Positions 36,401-42,796 of a stretch of DNA of 64,000 nucleotides are shown piece by piece. The stretch comes from Planctomycetota bacterium (GTDB lineage: Bacteria > Planctomycetota > UBA1135 > GCA-002686595). Position numbers and translations under genes: made by a program. The first letter of the stretch is position 1, and each line of letters opens with the position of its first letter. Below the pieces are notes generated by a model. It had not been told where the DNA came from. It saw only the letters and a list, made by a program, of their open reading frames with translations, and ran no database searches. Location of the stretch: assembly GCA_023150475.1 (NCBI GenBank), contig JAKLKU010000001.1, positions 310,001 through 374,000 on the forward strand, in the 5' to 3' direction.

Positions 36401-37066
36401 ATCCGCATCTTCTCGACGCTGCGGCTCTACTGGGATTCGATCCGCCTCGGCGTCGACGCGGACGACGCGCCGTACACGGAAGTCGCGCTCGAGCCCGCGA
36501 GCGCGGTGCTCTGGCGCCGCGGCTTCAGCGCGCCGCTCGTCGACGGCAAACCGAACCAGCCCGAACGCTTCGACTGGGACCACCTCGCTGCGTATCCGAG
36601 TTGGAACCCGCATCCCGGGCTCTACACGAAGTACGGCGAGTGCCTGCCGCTCGTCACCAGGATCGACGATCGCTTCGTGATCCTCGCGAGCGGCGACGCC
36701 TTGACGGTGCGCTTCGACGCGCGCGCGCTGCCGCCGCCCAAGCCGGGGTTCGTGCGCGACTACTTCCTCTTCCTCGACGGTTGGGCGAAGGACCGCGACC
36801 CGAACACGGTCGAGGCGCTGTTCGTCGAACCGCTGCCGTTCCACGGCATGAGCGGTTATCCGTACGGCCCGAACGAGCGCTTCCCCGACGACGCGGAGCA
36901 TCGCGTCTGGCGCAAGGAGTGGAACACGCGCTCGGCCGAGCCTTGGATCCGTTCGTTCGCGGAAGGCGAGCCGCGGCTCGCGGCCGCGCCCGCCGCTCAG
37001 GCCGCGGGGCCGTCGGCGGCGCCGTCGACGAGCCCTTCGAACGCGACGATCGCGCCGCGGAACTGA
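33458..37066 (+). CDS. Giant TPR + FG-GAP/VCBS + ASPIC/UnbV protein, lipoprotein-like
   Basis: 1202 residues, with AGGAG about 8 nt before the ATG. An N-terminal membrane-targeting segment ends in IALGCAAC, a possible lipobox. TPR-like helices follow at about 75-260 (ARAHYVLGVWDMQMGEFASA, EAHLRKVRELAPDD). Then come FG-GAP/VCBS repeats (about 295-660) with Asp-rich calcium loops such as DADDDCKPDLLARS and DLDLDGFFDVVG. An ASPIC/UnbV module lies at about 660-720 (NRRGIGSIVEVRAGGRYQ, LWPDGSFQWM), and a long beta-rich C-terminal part of unknown kind completes the chain. Such proteins are cell-surface and are especially common in Planctomycetota and Verrucomicrobia. It overlaps the convergent thioesterase gene by 70 nt. 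Confidence 0.88.
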   Translation: MEFWNTSPSGRKSAFGPTRAAQRRRIATSFLIALGCAACSDSKEPTPATGPGAAGPVDADGSASSSSPARAGTGEQLAADQLARERATKFFALGENGRALEALKPLFERKDATETDAVDGAVLELALGDEKGVERLKRVLAANPNSARAHYVLGVWDMQMGEFASAEAHLRKVRELAPDDVPTKLLLAETLENTKLDEAEALYRAVQQRGVDQAGSWYVLAIFRLSGVLMTKPGSDAEIERFNAERFALLKEKEELEARGIKAPQDEDKWRGNLGKVAAPPPTPGAGAKLAASPTFAAAETLLPEFANAEVAELDADDDCKPDLLARSADGALRLALSRGATWQVETLASGALAACAFDFGNDDDLDVAYVAAQAAGGELRLSEAVRDPNTKTVVWRTRDAALFELPGVAESALAGASIVPVDYDHEGDLDLVLVGAFGTRLLRSDGAEKPGGKFTDVTAEAGLAPTRSFAWCVPEDYDTDQDVDLLFGGASTFLASNLRGGKFEDQTPRLAGFASSLPAIVADFDHDSRPDLWSPAAPNVLWFGRPSAKFERRELALATDTAAEPWNRAALVDLDLDGFFDVVGTGANGLAVRRALGWPGGGASEPLSLGGATATGAFVVGDYDADLKPDVLVATTAGVAIARGAAQFGGAVRLKSLGKKDNRRGIGSIVEVRAGGRYQRLYWRGEARLVGVGDAKELDWHRTLWPDGSFQWMKSVALGDRTCLPDALKEFEQGDALRGSCPFLYTWNGTRNVFVSDVLGITPLGLPMAPGMLVPPDHDEYVLVRGDQLAPKDGIFELHFTEELREVTYLDRVRLDVIDHPAGTEIFPNELFTFPPFPTPHVHTVREPLAPLRATGSDGRDWTQALAANDEDFAVPFTPAPAQFRGLANPHFLELEFDPARVADAKKLRLFLNGWFFWTDASVNVASAYDPEQEFVPPIVQVPDGQGGWKDAGPPIGFPAGKTKTMVIDAEALLRRDDPRIRIFSTLRLYWDSIRLGVDADDAPYTEVALEPASAVLWRRGFSAPLVDGKPNQPERFDWDHLAAYPSWNPHPGLYTKYGECLPLVTRIDDRFVILASGDALTVRFDARALPPPKPGFVRDYFLFLDGWAKDRDPNTVEALFVEPLPFHGMSGYPYGPNERFPDDAEHRVWRKEWNTRSAEPWIRSFAEGEPRLAAAPAAQAAGPSAAPSTSPSNATIAPRN

Positions 37067-37458
37067 GGCTCCATCGGCCGACTCTTCTTGGTCGCCGGGT
37101 CGTAACAGACGAGCCGCGCGCGCGCTTCGGCCCAGATGGCGCCGGTCGCGAGCTCGCGCACTCGATAGGCCTGCTCGAACGAGCTCGAGCCGAGTCGCGT
37201 CGTGCCGAGCTCGACTTCGACTTCGACGCCGCCCTTGCCCGGCGCGACGAAGCGCACGTGCGTTTCGGCGAGCAGGAACGGGAAGTGGTTGCCGGACAGC
37301 AGCCCGAGTTCGCGCGCCCAACCGAGCCGCGCTTCCTCGAAGAGCGTCATGTACACCGCGTTGTTGAGCACGTTCTGGTTGTCCTCGTCGGACCAACGCG
37401 TGAACACGCGGCGGCGGAAGCGCAGCTTGGACGAATCGGGGACCGGAAACGCGCTCAC
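36997..37458 (-). CDS. Hotdog-fold acyl-CoA thioesterase (4HBT family)
   Basis: 153 residues from a GTG overlapping the EamA stop (GTGA). The single hotdog domain shows FTRWSDEDNQNVLNNAVYMT (Asp in the YbgC/4HBT active-site position), LFEEARLGWARELGL and the helix-to-strand pattern FLLAETHVRFVAPGKGG. It hydrolyses an acyl-CoA; chain length is unknown. The last 70 nt run antisense to the end of the FG-GAP gene. Confidence 0.88.
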   Translation of the reverse strand: MSAFPVPDSSKLRFRRRVFTRWSDEDNQNVLNNAVYMTLFEEARLGWARELGLLSGNHFPFLLAETHVRFVAPGKGGVEVEVELGTTRLGSSSFEQAYRVRELATGAIWAEARARLVCYDPATKKSRPMEPQFRGAIVAFEGLVDGAADGPAA

Positions 37459-38402
37459 GGTCGAGCTTCTCCTTCGGCGAGCCCCGTCCGCGCCGCGCGC
37501 GCCTTGCTGCGCTTCAGGACCAACGCGAGGCCGGTGAAGATCAGGGCCGCGGCGACGAGGAGCCCGTGCTGCAACGGCCGCCCGAGCCAGAAGTAGTCGG
37601 CGGCGCAGGTCACGAGCGGCTGCAAGTAGATGTAGGCGGCGGTGGTCGACGCCGAGACCTTCGACAACGCGTACGTGTTGAGCAGGTACGCTCCGACCGT
37701 CGCGCCGAGCAGCACGAAGACGAGCGCCCCCCACTCGCGCCCGCCCGCGCCGGCCGGGAAGAACTCGGCGTTCCAGGCGAACAGCGGCACCGTCGGCGCC
37801 GCCAGCAGGAACACCCAGCCGATGACGACGAGCGGCGGATAACGCTGCGTCAACGGCCGCGCGAGCACGAGGAAGTACGCGTAGCTCGCCGCGTTGGTCA
37901 GCATCAGCAAATTGCCGAACAGGTACTCGTGCGAGAGGTCGGGGCCGCGCTGCAGGAGCAGCACGAGCGTGCCGGTGAGCGCGACCGCGATGCCGACGCC
38001 GCGCAGCGGGTCGAAGCGCTCGATGCCGAGCAACGACGCGATCGCGTACGTGAACACGGGGATCACCGGCATGATCAGCGCGGCGTTGACCGGCGTCGAG
38101 CGATCGAGGCCCTCGAGGAAGAGCACCATGTTGATCGCGATGCCGAAGAGCGCGCAGACCACGAGCCGGCCCCAGTCCTCGCGCCGCGGCAACATGCTCC
38201 GTCGGTGCAACGCGAACGCGGCGCCGCCGAGCACGCCGGCGCCGACCAGGATGCGCCAACCGACGATCGCGCGCGCGGAGAAGTGATCGGGTGCCCAGTG
38301 CCGCACCGCGGGGAAGAGGCCGAAGAGCACCTGGACCCAGAGCAGCGCGATGTAGCCCTTGCGGCGTTCGCGTGCGTCGAGCGCGGCGGCGTGTGCGGAC
38401 AT
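37455..38402 (-). CDS. EamA/DMT-family transporter
   Basis: 315 residues with ten predicted transmembrane helices in two EamA repeats (about 17-150 and 160-300). Motifs include LLWVQVLFGLFPAVRHWAP, SARAIVGWRILVGAGVL and the helix-10 region AAALIFTGLALVLKR. The ALSKVSASTTAAYIYLQPLV segment is a hallmark of the family's ninth helix. Drug/metabolite transporters export amino acids or other small metabolites; the substrate here is unknown. Co-translated with the thioesterase gene. Confidence 0.92.
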   Translation of the reverse strand: MSAHAAALDARERRKGYIALLWVQVLFGLFPAVRHWAPDHFSARAIVGWRILVGAGVLGGAAFALHRRSMLPRREDWGRLVVCALFGIAINMVLFLEGLDRSTPVNAALIMPVIPVFTYAIASLLGIERFDPLRGVGIAVALTGTLVLLLQRGPDLSHEYLFGNLLMLTNAASYAYFLVLARPLTQRYPPLVVIGWVFLLAAPTVPLFAWNAEFFPAGAGGREWGALVFVLLGATVGAYLLNTYALSKVSASTTAAYIYLQPLVTCAADYFWLGRPLQHGLLVAAALIFTGLALVLKRSKARAARTGLAEGEARP

Positions 38403-38767
38403 CCGGGCAAGTTACAGGAGCCGCGCGGCGACTGCCACCGACCGACGGCGAGCGGCTCGACGTGAACCCGCCGTGAACGCGACATGAACGCGCCGTGCGG
38501 AACGGACGCGCTGCGCCGGGCTCGCGAGGTCGCCGCCGTGCGGAGCTCGGCCGCCGCGGCTCGGCCGCACGGAGCTCCGCCGCACGGAGCTCCGCCGCAC
38601 GGAGCTCGGCCACACGGAGCTCGGCCGCACGTTGCTCGGCTGTGCGAAGCTCGGCCGTTCCGTGGCGCCCGGAGACGAGGCTCGGAGTCGGCGCTTCGGT
38701 CGAGAGCCCTCGACTTCCGCGCGCACGGCGAACGAGCGTCGCGCGGCGCGCGTCCGTACACTGACGC
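38403..38767. other. Intergenic stretch carrying a minisatellite; no gene
   Basis: 365 nt between divergent EamA and Nudix genes, so both promoters should lie here. The middle is filled by a 15-bp tandem array, listed separately. Frames across the array read as Ala-Glu-Leu-Arg repeats and are artefacts. No RNA gene was seen. Confidence 0.6.
38534..38655 (+). repeat. Intergenic 15-bp tandem repeat, about 8 copies
   Basis: Degenerate array of CGGCCGCACGGAGCT, with copies best matched at 38562-38620 and decaying outward on both sides. It sits between two divergently transcribed genes. The unit contains CGGCCG, a short palindrome. The graded decay at the edges is typical of a slippage-generated minisatellite. 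Confidence 0.88.
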
Positions 38768-39367
38768 ATGCTCATGGACACGTTCGACGATCCGTCCCGA
38801 CTCGGACCGCGCGTATGGCGCACCGAGAAGAGCGAGCGCGGCGAGAACCTGCTGATCTGCCGCGTGCGCTACGACCACATGGAGAATCCGCGCACCGGCG
38901 AAGTGCTGCGGCGCACGGTGCTCGAGACGCGCGACTGGGTCAACGTCGTCGCGCTGACGCGCGAACAACGCGTCGTCGTCGTGCGCCAGTTCCGCTTCGG
39001 CACCGGCGCGATCACCACGGAGATTCCCGGCGGCGTGATCGACGCGGACGAAGCGCCGCTCGACGCCGCGCGGCGCGAGCTGCGCGAAGAGTGCGGCTAC
39101 AGCGCGACCGAGTGGACGTACCTCGGCGCCGTCGAACCGAACCCTGCGTTCCACGACAATCTCTGCCACCATTTCCTCGCCCGCGACGCGGAACGGACGC
39201 ACGCGCAGGAGCTCGACGAAGGCGAGGACATCGTCGTCGCCGAGCTCGCGCTCGACGAACTCCGCGCTCGGATCCGCTCGGGCGAGATCCGTCACGCGCT
39301 GGTGCTGACCGCGCTGCAACGGGTGCTCGACTTGCGCCTCGATGGAACCGGCCTCGGACAACCCTGA
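38768..39367 (+). CDS. Nudix hydrolase (ADP-ribose pyrophosphatase-like)
   Basis: 199 residues. The Nudix box GGVIDADEAPLDAARRELRE-ECGY fits GX5EX7REUXEEXGU. The surrounding pattern (VVVRQFRFGTGAITTEIPGG before the box and GAVEPNPAFHDNLCHHFLA after it) is that of the ADP-ribose pyrophosphatase NudF-like group. It hydrolyses a nucleoside diphosphate linked to another moiety, probably ADP-ribose or a related sugar nucleotide. Confidence 0.92.
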   Translation: MLMDTFDDPSRLGPRVWRTEKSERGENLLICRVRYDHMENPRTGEVLRRTVLETRDWVNVVALTREQRVVVVRQFRFGTGAITTEIPGGVIDADEAPLDAARRELREECGYSATEWTYLGAVEPNPAFHDNLCHHFLARDAERTHAQELDEGEDIVVAELALDELRARIRSGEIRHALVLTALQRVLDLRLDGTGLGQP

Positions 39368-39478
39368 ACCGCCGCGGCCGCCGCCGCGTTTCGCGCAACC
39401 CGCGCCTGCGCCGGAGCTAGGAGTGCGACCGCGCGTCGCTCGGCGCGCCGAACGCGCCGCGACGTCTGGAGCCGAACC

Positions 39479-40597
39479 GTGATCCTCGCCATCGTGCTGC
39501 TCGCCGCGCAAAGTGCGCCGTCGCAGGCACCGGCTACGTCGCCAGCCCCGGCACCGGCGGCGCAACTCTTGCCGGTCCAACGGCCCGGACTCGTCGTGCT
39601 GCGCGGTAGCGACGCCGCGCCTTTGCCCGACGCCGTCGTCGAGGCCGCGCGGACGCAAGGCGGCCCGCTGCGGCTCGTGCTGCGGGACGGCTCCGGCGCG
39701 GACGAGCAACGCCGCGACCCGCACGAACTCGCGCTCGTCCCCCACGACTGGATCGCCGACGCGCCCGCGACGATCGAACGCATCGCGCACGCCGAGGCCT
39801 ACGAGTTCGTCGGTGGCTCGCCGTACCGGCTGCTCGAAGCGCTGTACCCGAAGAAGAGCGAGAGTCGCGCGATCCAGGTGTTGCGCGAACGCCATCGACT
39901 CGGTCGGCCGGTGATCGGCACGGGAGCCGGCGCGGGCTTCGTCTCGGCGCTCTCGTTCGGTCTCGTCGCCGAGCGCGAGCGCAAGGAGCGCAATCCGCGG
40001 CGCACGGACCCGGTCGCGTCGCTCTGGACGTTGTCGATCTTGCCCTGGGCGCTCGTCGCGACCGACGTCGAGACCGCAGGCGACTTCGAGCCGTTCACGA
40101 CGGCGTTGATCGAACGCCACATCCGCACCGCGATCTTCCTTGCGCCGCGCGCGACGTTGACCGTCGACTTGGAACGCGGGGAAGCGCTCGTTTCGGGCTC
40201 GGGCGGCGTGTGGCTCTTCGACCTGAAACGCGCGCGCCGCGACCGCACCGGGTTCCAAGACGGTCGCTTGAGCCGTCTGGCGGCCGGTGACGCGTGGAAC
40301 GTGCGCTCGAGGGACGAGCGACTCGCCGACGGCGCGCTCTTCGTGCCCGAGCGGCGGCTCGGCGAGCCGCTTCCCGTCCAGCGCGCGCTCGCGACCGAGA
40401 GCCTGCGCCTCGGGCTCGCGCAATTCGTGCACGGCGAGGATTCGCTGCCGCGGATCGTGCGCGTCGTCGGGCCGGACGCGGAATGGACGTTGACGATCGA
40501 CGCCGACACTCGGCTCGTCGCGCGCACCGCCGAGGAGTTCGCGCTGGCGGACCTCCGGATCGATCTGCGGCTCGCGCCAGGCCACACGCGGCCCTGA
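39479..40597 (+). CDS. Cyanophycinase-like (S51 fold) protein lacking the catalytic serine
   Basis: 372 residues from a GTG, with a hydrophobic leader and Pro/Ala-rich linker (about 1-35). The remainder follows the peptidase S51/cyanophycinase order. RPGLVVLRGSD stands in the place of the glycine-rich opening strand, then HAEAYEFVGGSPYRLLEAL in place of 'A.gIfFTGGdQ.rL', and GRPVIGTGAGAGFVSAL in place of 'GTSAGA'. Last comes ATLTVDLERGEALVSGSGGV in place of 'GIGIDE.TA..V.G.G.V'. In this alignment the nucleophile Ser is Gly149, so it is predicted to be inactive as a peptidase. The call rests on my motif alignment and is moderately secure. Confidence 0.6.
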   Translation: MILAIVLLAAQSAPSQAPATSPAPAPAAQLLPVQRPGLVVLRGSDAAPLPDAVVEAARTQGGPLRLVLRDGSGADEQRRDPHELALVPHDWIADAPATIERIAHAEAYEFVGGSPYRLLEALYPKKSESRAIQVLRERHRLGRPVIGTGAGAGFVSALSFGLVAERERKERNPRRTDPVASLWTLSILPWALVATDVETAGDFEPFTTALIERHIRTAIFLAPRATLTVDLERGEALVSGSGGVWLFDLKRARRDRTGFQDGRLSRLAAGDAWNVRSRDERLADGALFVPERRLGEPLPVQRALATESLRLGLAQFVHGEDSLPRIVRVVGPDAEWTLTIDADTRLVARTAEEFALADLRIDLRLAPGHTRP

Positions 40598-40653
40598 GCG
40601 ACACGCGCACGCGTCGACCGGCCGCTCTGCGTCGGGTAGAGTCGCAAAGTCCG

Positions 40654-42090
40654 ATGCCCGACACGAGCCAGAGCTTCGTCCCTGTCATCCGCCGCACGCT
40701 GACGCTCGCGGTCGCTGCGTGTCTCGTCGCCGCGTGCGGCGACTCGCAGGAACCGCCGCCCGCGCGCAACGTCGTCCTGATCGTCGCCGACACGCTGCGC
40801 GCCGATCGACTCGGCTGCTACGGCTACCCGCGGGCGACGTCGCCGACGCTCGACGCACTCGCCGCGCGCGGCACGCTCTACGAGAACGCGCACAGCCAAG
40901 GTTGCTGGACCGTGCCGTCGATGATCTCGATGATCTCCGGGCTCTACGTCACGAAGGACGAGACCAAACTGCCCGAACCGACGACGTTGAACGAAGCGAT
41001 CGCCGCCGCGGGCATCGACACGGCCGCGTTCCTCGCGAACGAAGTGCTGGTGACCGATCGCGGCTTCGAACGCGGAGTCGGTCACTTCGTCGACCTGCAC
41101 AACCAGGATGCACTGACGGTCGGCGACGCGTTCGCGAACTGGCTCGAGTCGCGCCCCGAGGACCGGCGCTTCTTCGCGTGGGTGCACTTCATCGATCCGC
41201 ACCAACCGTACGAGCCGAAGCCGGAGTTCGACCTCTTCCAAGGCGAGCGGCCGGACCGCGCCGAGCTGCTGCCCCGCTGGCGCGAGTGGCAGACGAAGAT
41301 CGGCGAATGGGATCCGTCCGGTCAAAGCCTCGACTTCGATGCCGCCGTCGCGCACATGGAGCTCGAGAACTCGCGCTACGACGGCGAAGTCCGCCAGACG
41401 GACGAAGGCGTCAAACGCGTGCTCGACGCGCTCGCGAAACACGGGCTCGTCGACGACACGTTGATCGTGTTCGCGTCCGACCACGGCGAGATGCTCTTCG
41501 AGCAACCGAACGCGCCGGTGTTGATCAAGGACAAGGTCACGCGCGAAGGCGGGCTCAAGAAGGGCGTGCAGGACCTCTGCGCCAACGGACACCGGCCCTG
41601 GTACTACGAAGACCTCTGGAACACGCCTCTGATCCTCGCCGGTCCCGGGATCCCGAGCGGCGTGCGCCGCAAGGAGCTCGCGCAGAACCTCGACATCTAC
41701 CCGACGATCCTCGAGGCTCTCGACGTCGCGCCGCCGAAGCACTTGCAGGGTCACAGCATCTTCACGCAGCGGCCGGAGCCGCTCGAACGTGTCCACGCGT
41801 ACGGCCACCAGACGAGCGCCGTCGTCGACGCGCAAGGCCGCAAGCTCGTGGTGTACCCGCGGCAGTGGTTGTTGCTCGACGGCGCGGGCGAAGCGCCGAA
41901 ACTGCTCTTCGACTTGCGCGCCGACCCGCTCGAAGTGCGCGACCTCGCGGCCTCGCGGCCCGACGACGTCAAGGTGCTCCAAGGCGCGATCGACGCCTGG
42001 CACGACGCCAACGACCGCGCCGCCGACACGGAGATGACGCCGGAGCAAGAACGGGCGCTGCGGCAGAACGGCTACCTCGACGGCAAGTGA
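40654..42090 (+). CDS. Sulfatase-superfamily lipoprotein with Thr at the nucleophile position
   Basis: 478 residues with a lipoprotein signal ending LAVAACLVAAC (Cys28). The alkaline phosphatase-superfamily core has NVVLIVADTLRADRLGCYGY (metal Asp), HFIDPHQPYEPK and VFASDHGEMLFE. At the sulfatase signature the chain reads CWTVPSMISMISG; aligned on the conserved downstream S/T-G, Thr86 takes the formylglycine position. Phosphodiesterase- or phosphotransferase-type chemistry without formylglycine is therefore likely. The C-terminus ends QERALRQNGYLDGK, similar to the tail of the other sulfatase-like protein in the window. Confidence 0.88.
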   Translation: MPDTSQSFVPVIRRTLTLAVAACLVAACGDSQEPPPARNVVLIVADTLRADRLGCYGYPRATSPTLDALAARGTLYENAHSQGCWTVPSMISMISGLYVTKDETKLPEPTTLNEAIAAAGIDTAAFLANEVLVTDRGFERGVGHFVDLHNQDALTVGDAFANWLESRPEDRRFFAWVHFIDPHQPYEPKPEFDLFQGERPDRAELLPRWREWQTKIGEWDPSGQSLDFDAAVAHMELENSRYDGEVRQTDEGVKRVLDALAKHGLVDDTLIVFASDHGEMLFEQPNAPVLIKDKVTREGGLKKGVQDLCANGHRPWYYEDLWNTPLILAGPGIPSGVRRKELAQNLDIYPTILEALDVAPPKHLQGHSIFTQRPEPLERVHAYGHQTSAVVDAQGRKLVVYPRQWLLLDGAGEAPKLLFDLRADPLEVRDLAASRPDDVKVLQGAIDAWHDANDRAADTEMTPEQERALRQNGYLDGK

Positions 42091-42220
42091 GCGCGCATCC
42101 GCCGAGCGCGCATCCGCCGAGCGCGACACGGGCCGGCCGGCGCCGGCCACGGCGCGCACTCGTTCGCGAACGCGCAGCCGCTCGGCGGCGCACGGCGACG
42201 CGCAAGGAAGGTCGTCCGTC

Positions 42221-42796
42221 GTGAACGCGTGGGGCCCGTTCGAGGCGCGGCTCGCGGCGCGCGTCGACGCCGAGTTCGACGCGTTCGTCCGCACGCTCAC
42301 GAGCGCGGGCCAAGCCGTCGCGCGCGCGCCCGGCCCCGGAAGCTGGTCGGCGCTCGAAATCGGCGAACACGTCGCGCTCGCGAACCACTTCCTCGGACTG
42401 CTTGCGACCAAGATCGTCGAGAAGAGTCTCGCCCGTCACGCGCGCGGCGTGAGGCCGCCCGTCGAACCGCCGAAGCTCGACGCGCTGGCGCGCCGCGACT
42501 TCCGCTGGCCGCATCCTCCGCACATGACGCCGACCGGCAGCGTGCCGCTTTCGACCGTGCTCGAACGGCTCGAGGCGCAGCGCGCGCGCTTCGCCGCGGA
42601 ACTCGCGCGCGTCGGCGGCGGGATCGGCGCGTTGCACCGGATCCGCATCTCCGTCGTGCCGGGCGATGACCGACTCGACTTCTATCGTTTGCTCGAATTC
42701 GTGCTCTTGCACGTCGCGCGGCATCGCGCGCAGGCGGAACGTGCCCTGGCGCTCACGCGCGAACCGCCCGGAACGTCGTCCGAGCGAGCGCCTTGA
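42221..42796 (+). CDS. DinB-family four-helix protein
   Basis: 191 residues from a GTG. The DinB/YfiT fold is recognised by its metal-ligand histidines: first in PGSWSALEIGEHVALANHFL, last in LLEFVLLHVARHRAQ near the C-terminus. Members are metal-dependent enzymes that use small thiols (bacillithiol/mycothiol) or have unknown substrates. The 3' end overlaps the convergent aas-like gene by 44 nt. The 130 nt upstream contain only a short 15-bp direct repeat. Confidence 0.82.
   Translation: MNAWGPFEARLAARVDAEFDAFVRTLTSAGQAVARAPGPGSWSALEIGEHVALANHFLGLLATKIVEKSLARHARGVRPPVEPPKLDALARRDFRWPHPPHMTPTGSVPLSTVLERLEAQRARFAAELARVGGGIGALHRIRISVVPGDDRLDFYRLLEFVLLHVARHRAQAERALALTREPPGTSSERAP

Noticed and set aside
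38534..38655. Ala-Glu-Leu-Arg repeat protein across the 15-bp array
   Set aside because: Every frame is open because the unit is a multiple of three and lacks stops; there is no start signal and the reading would run across two promoters.
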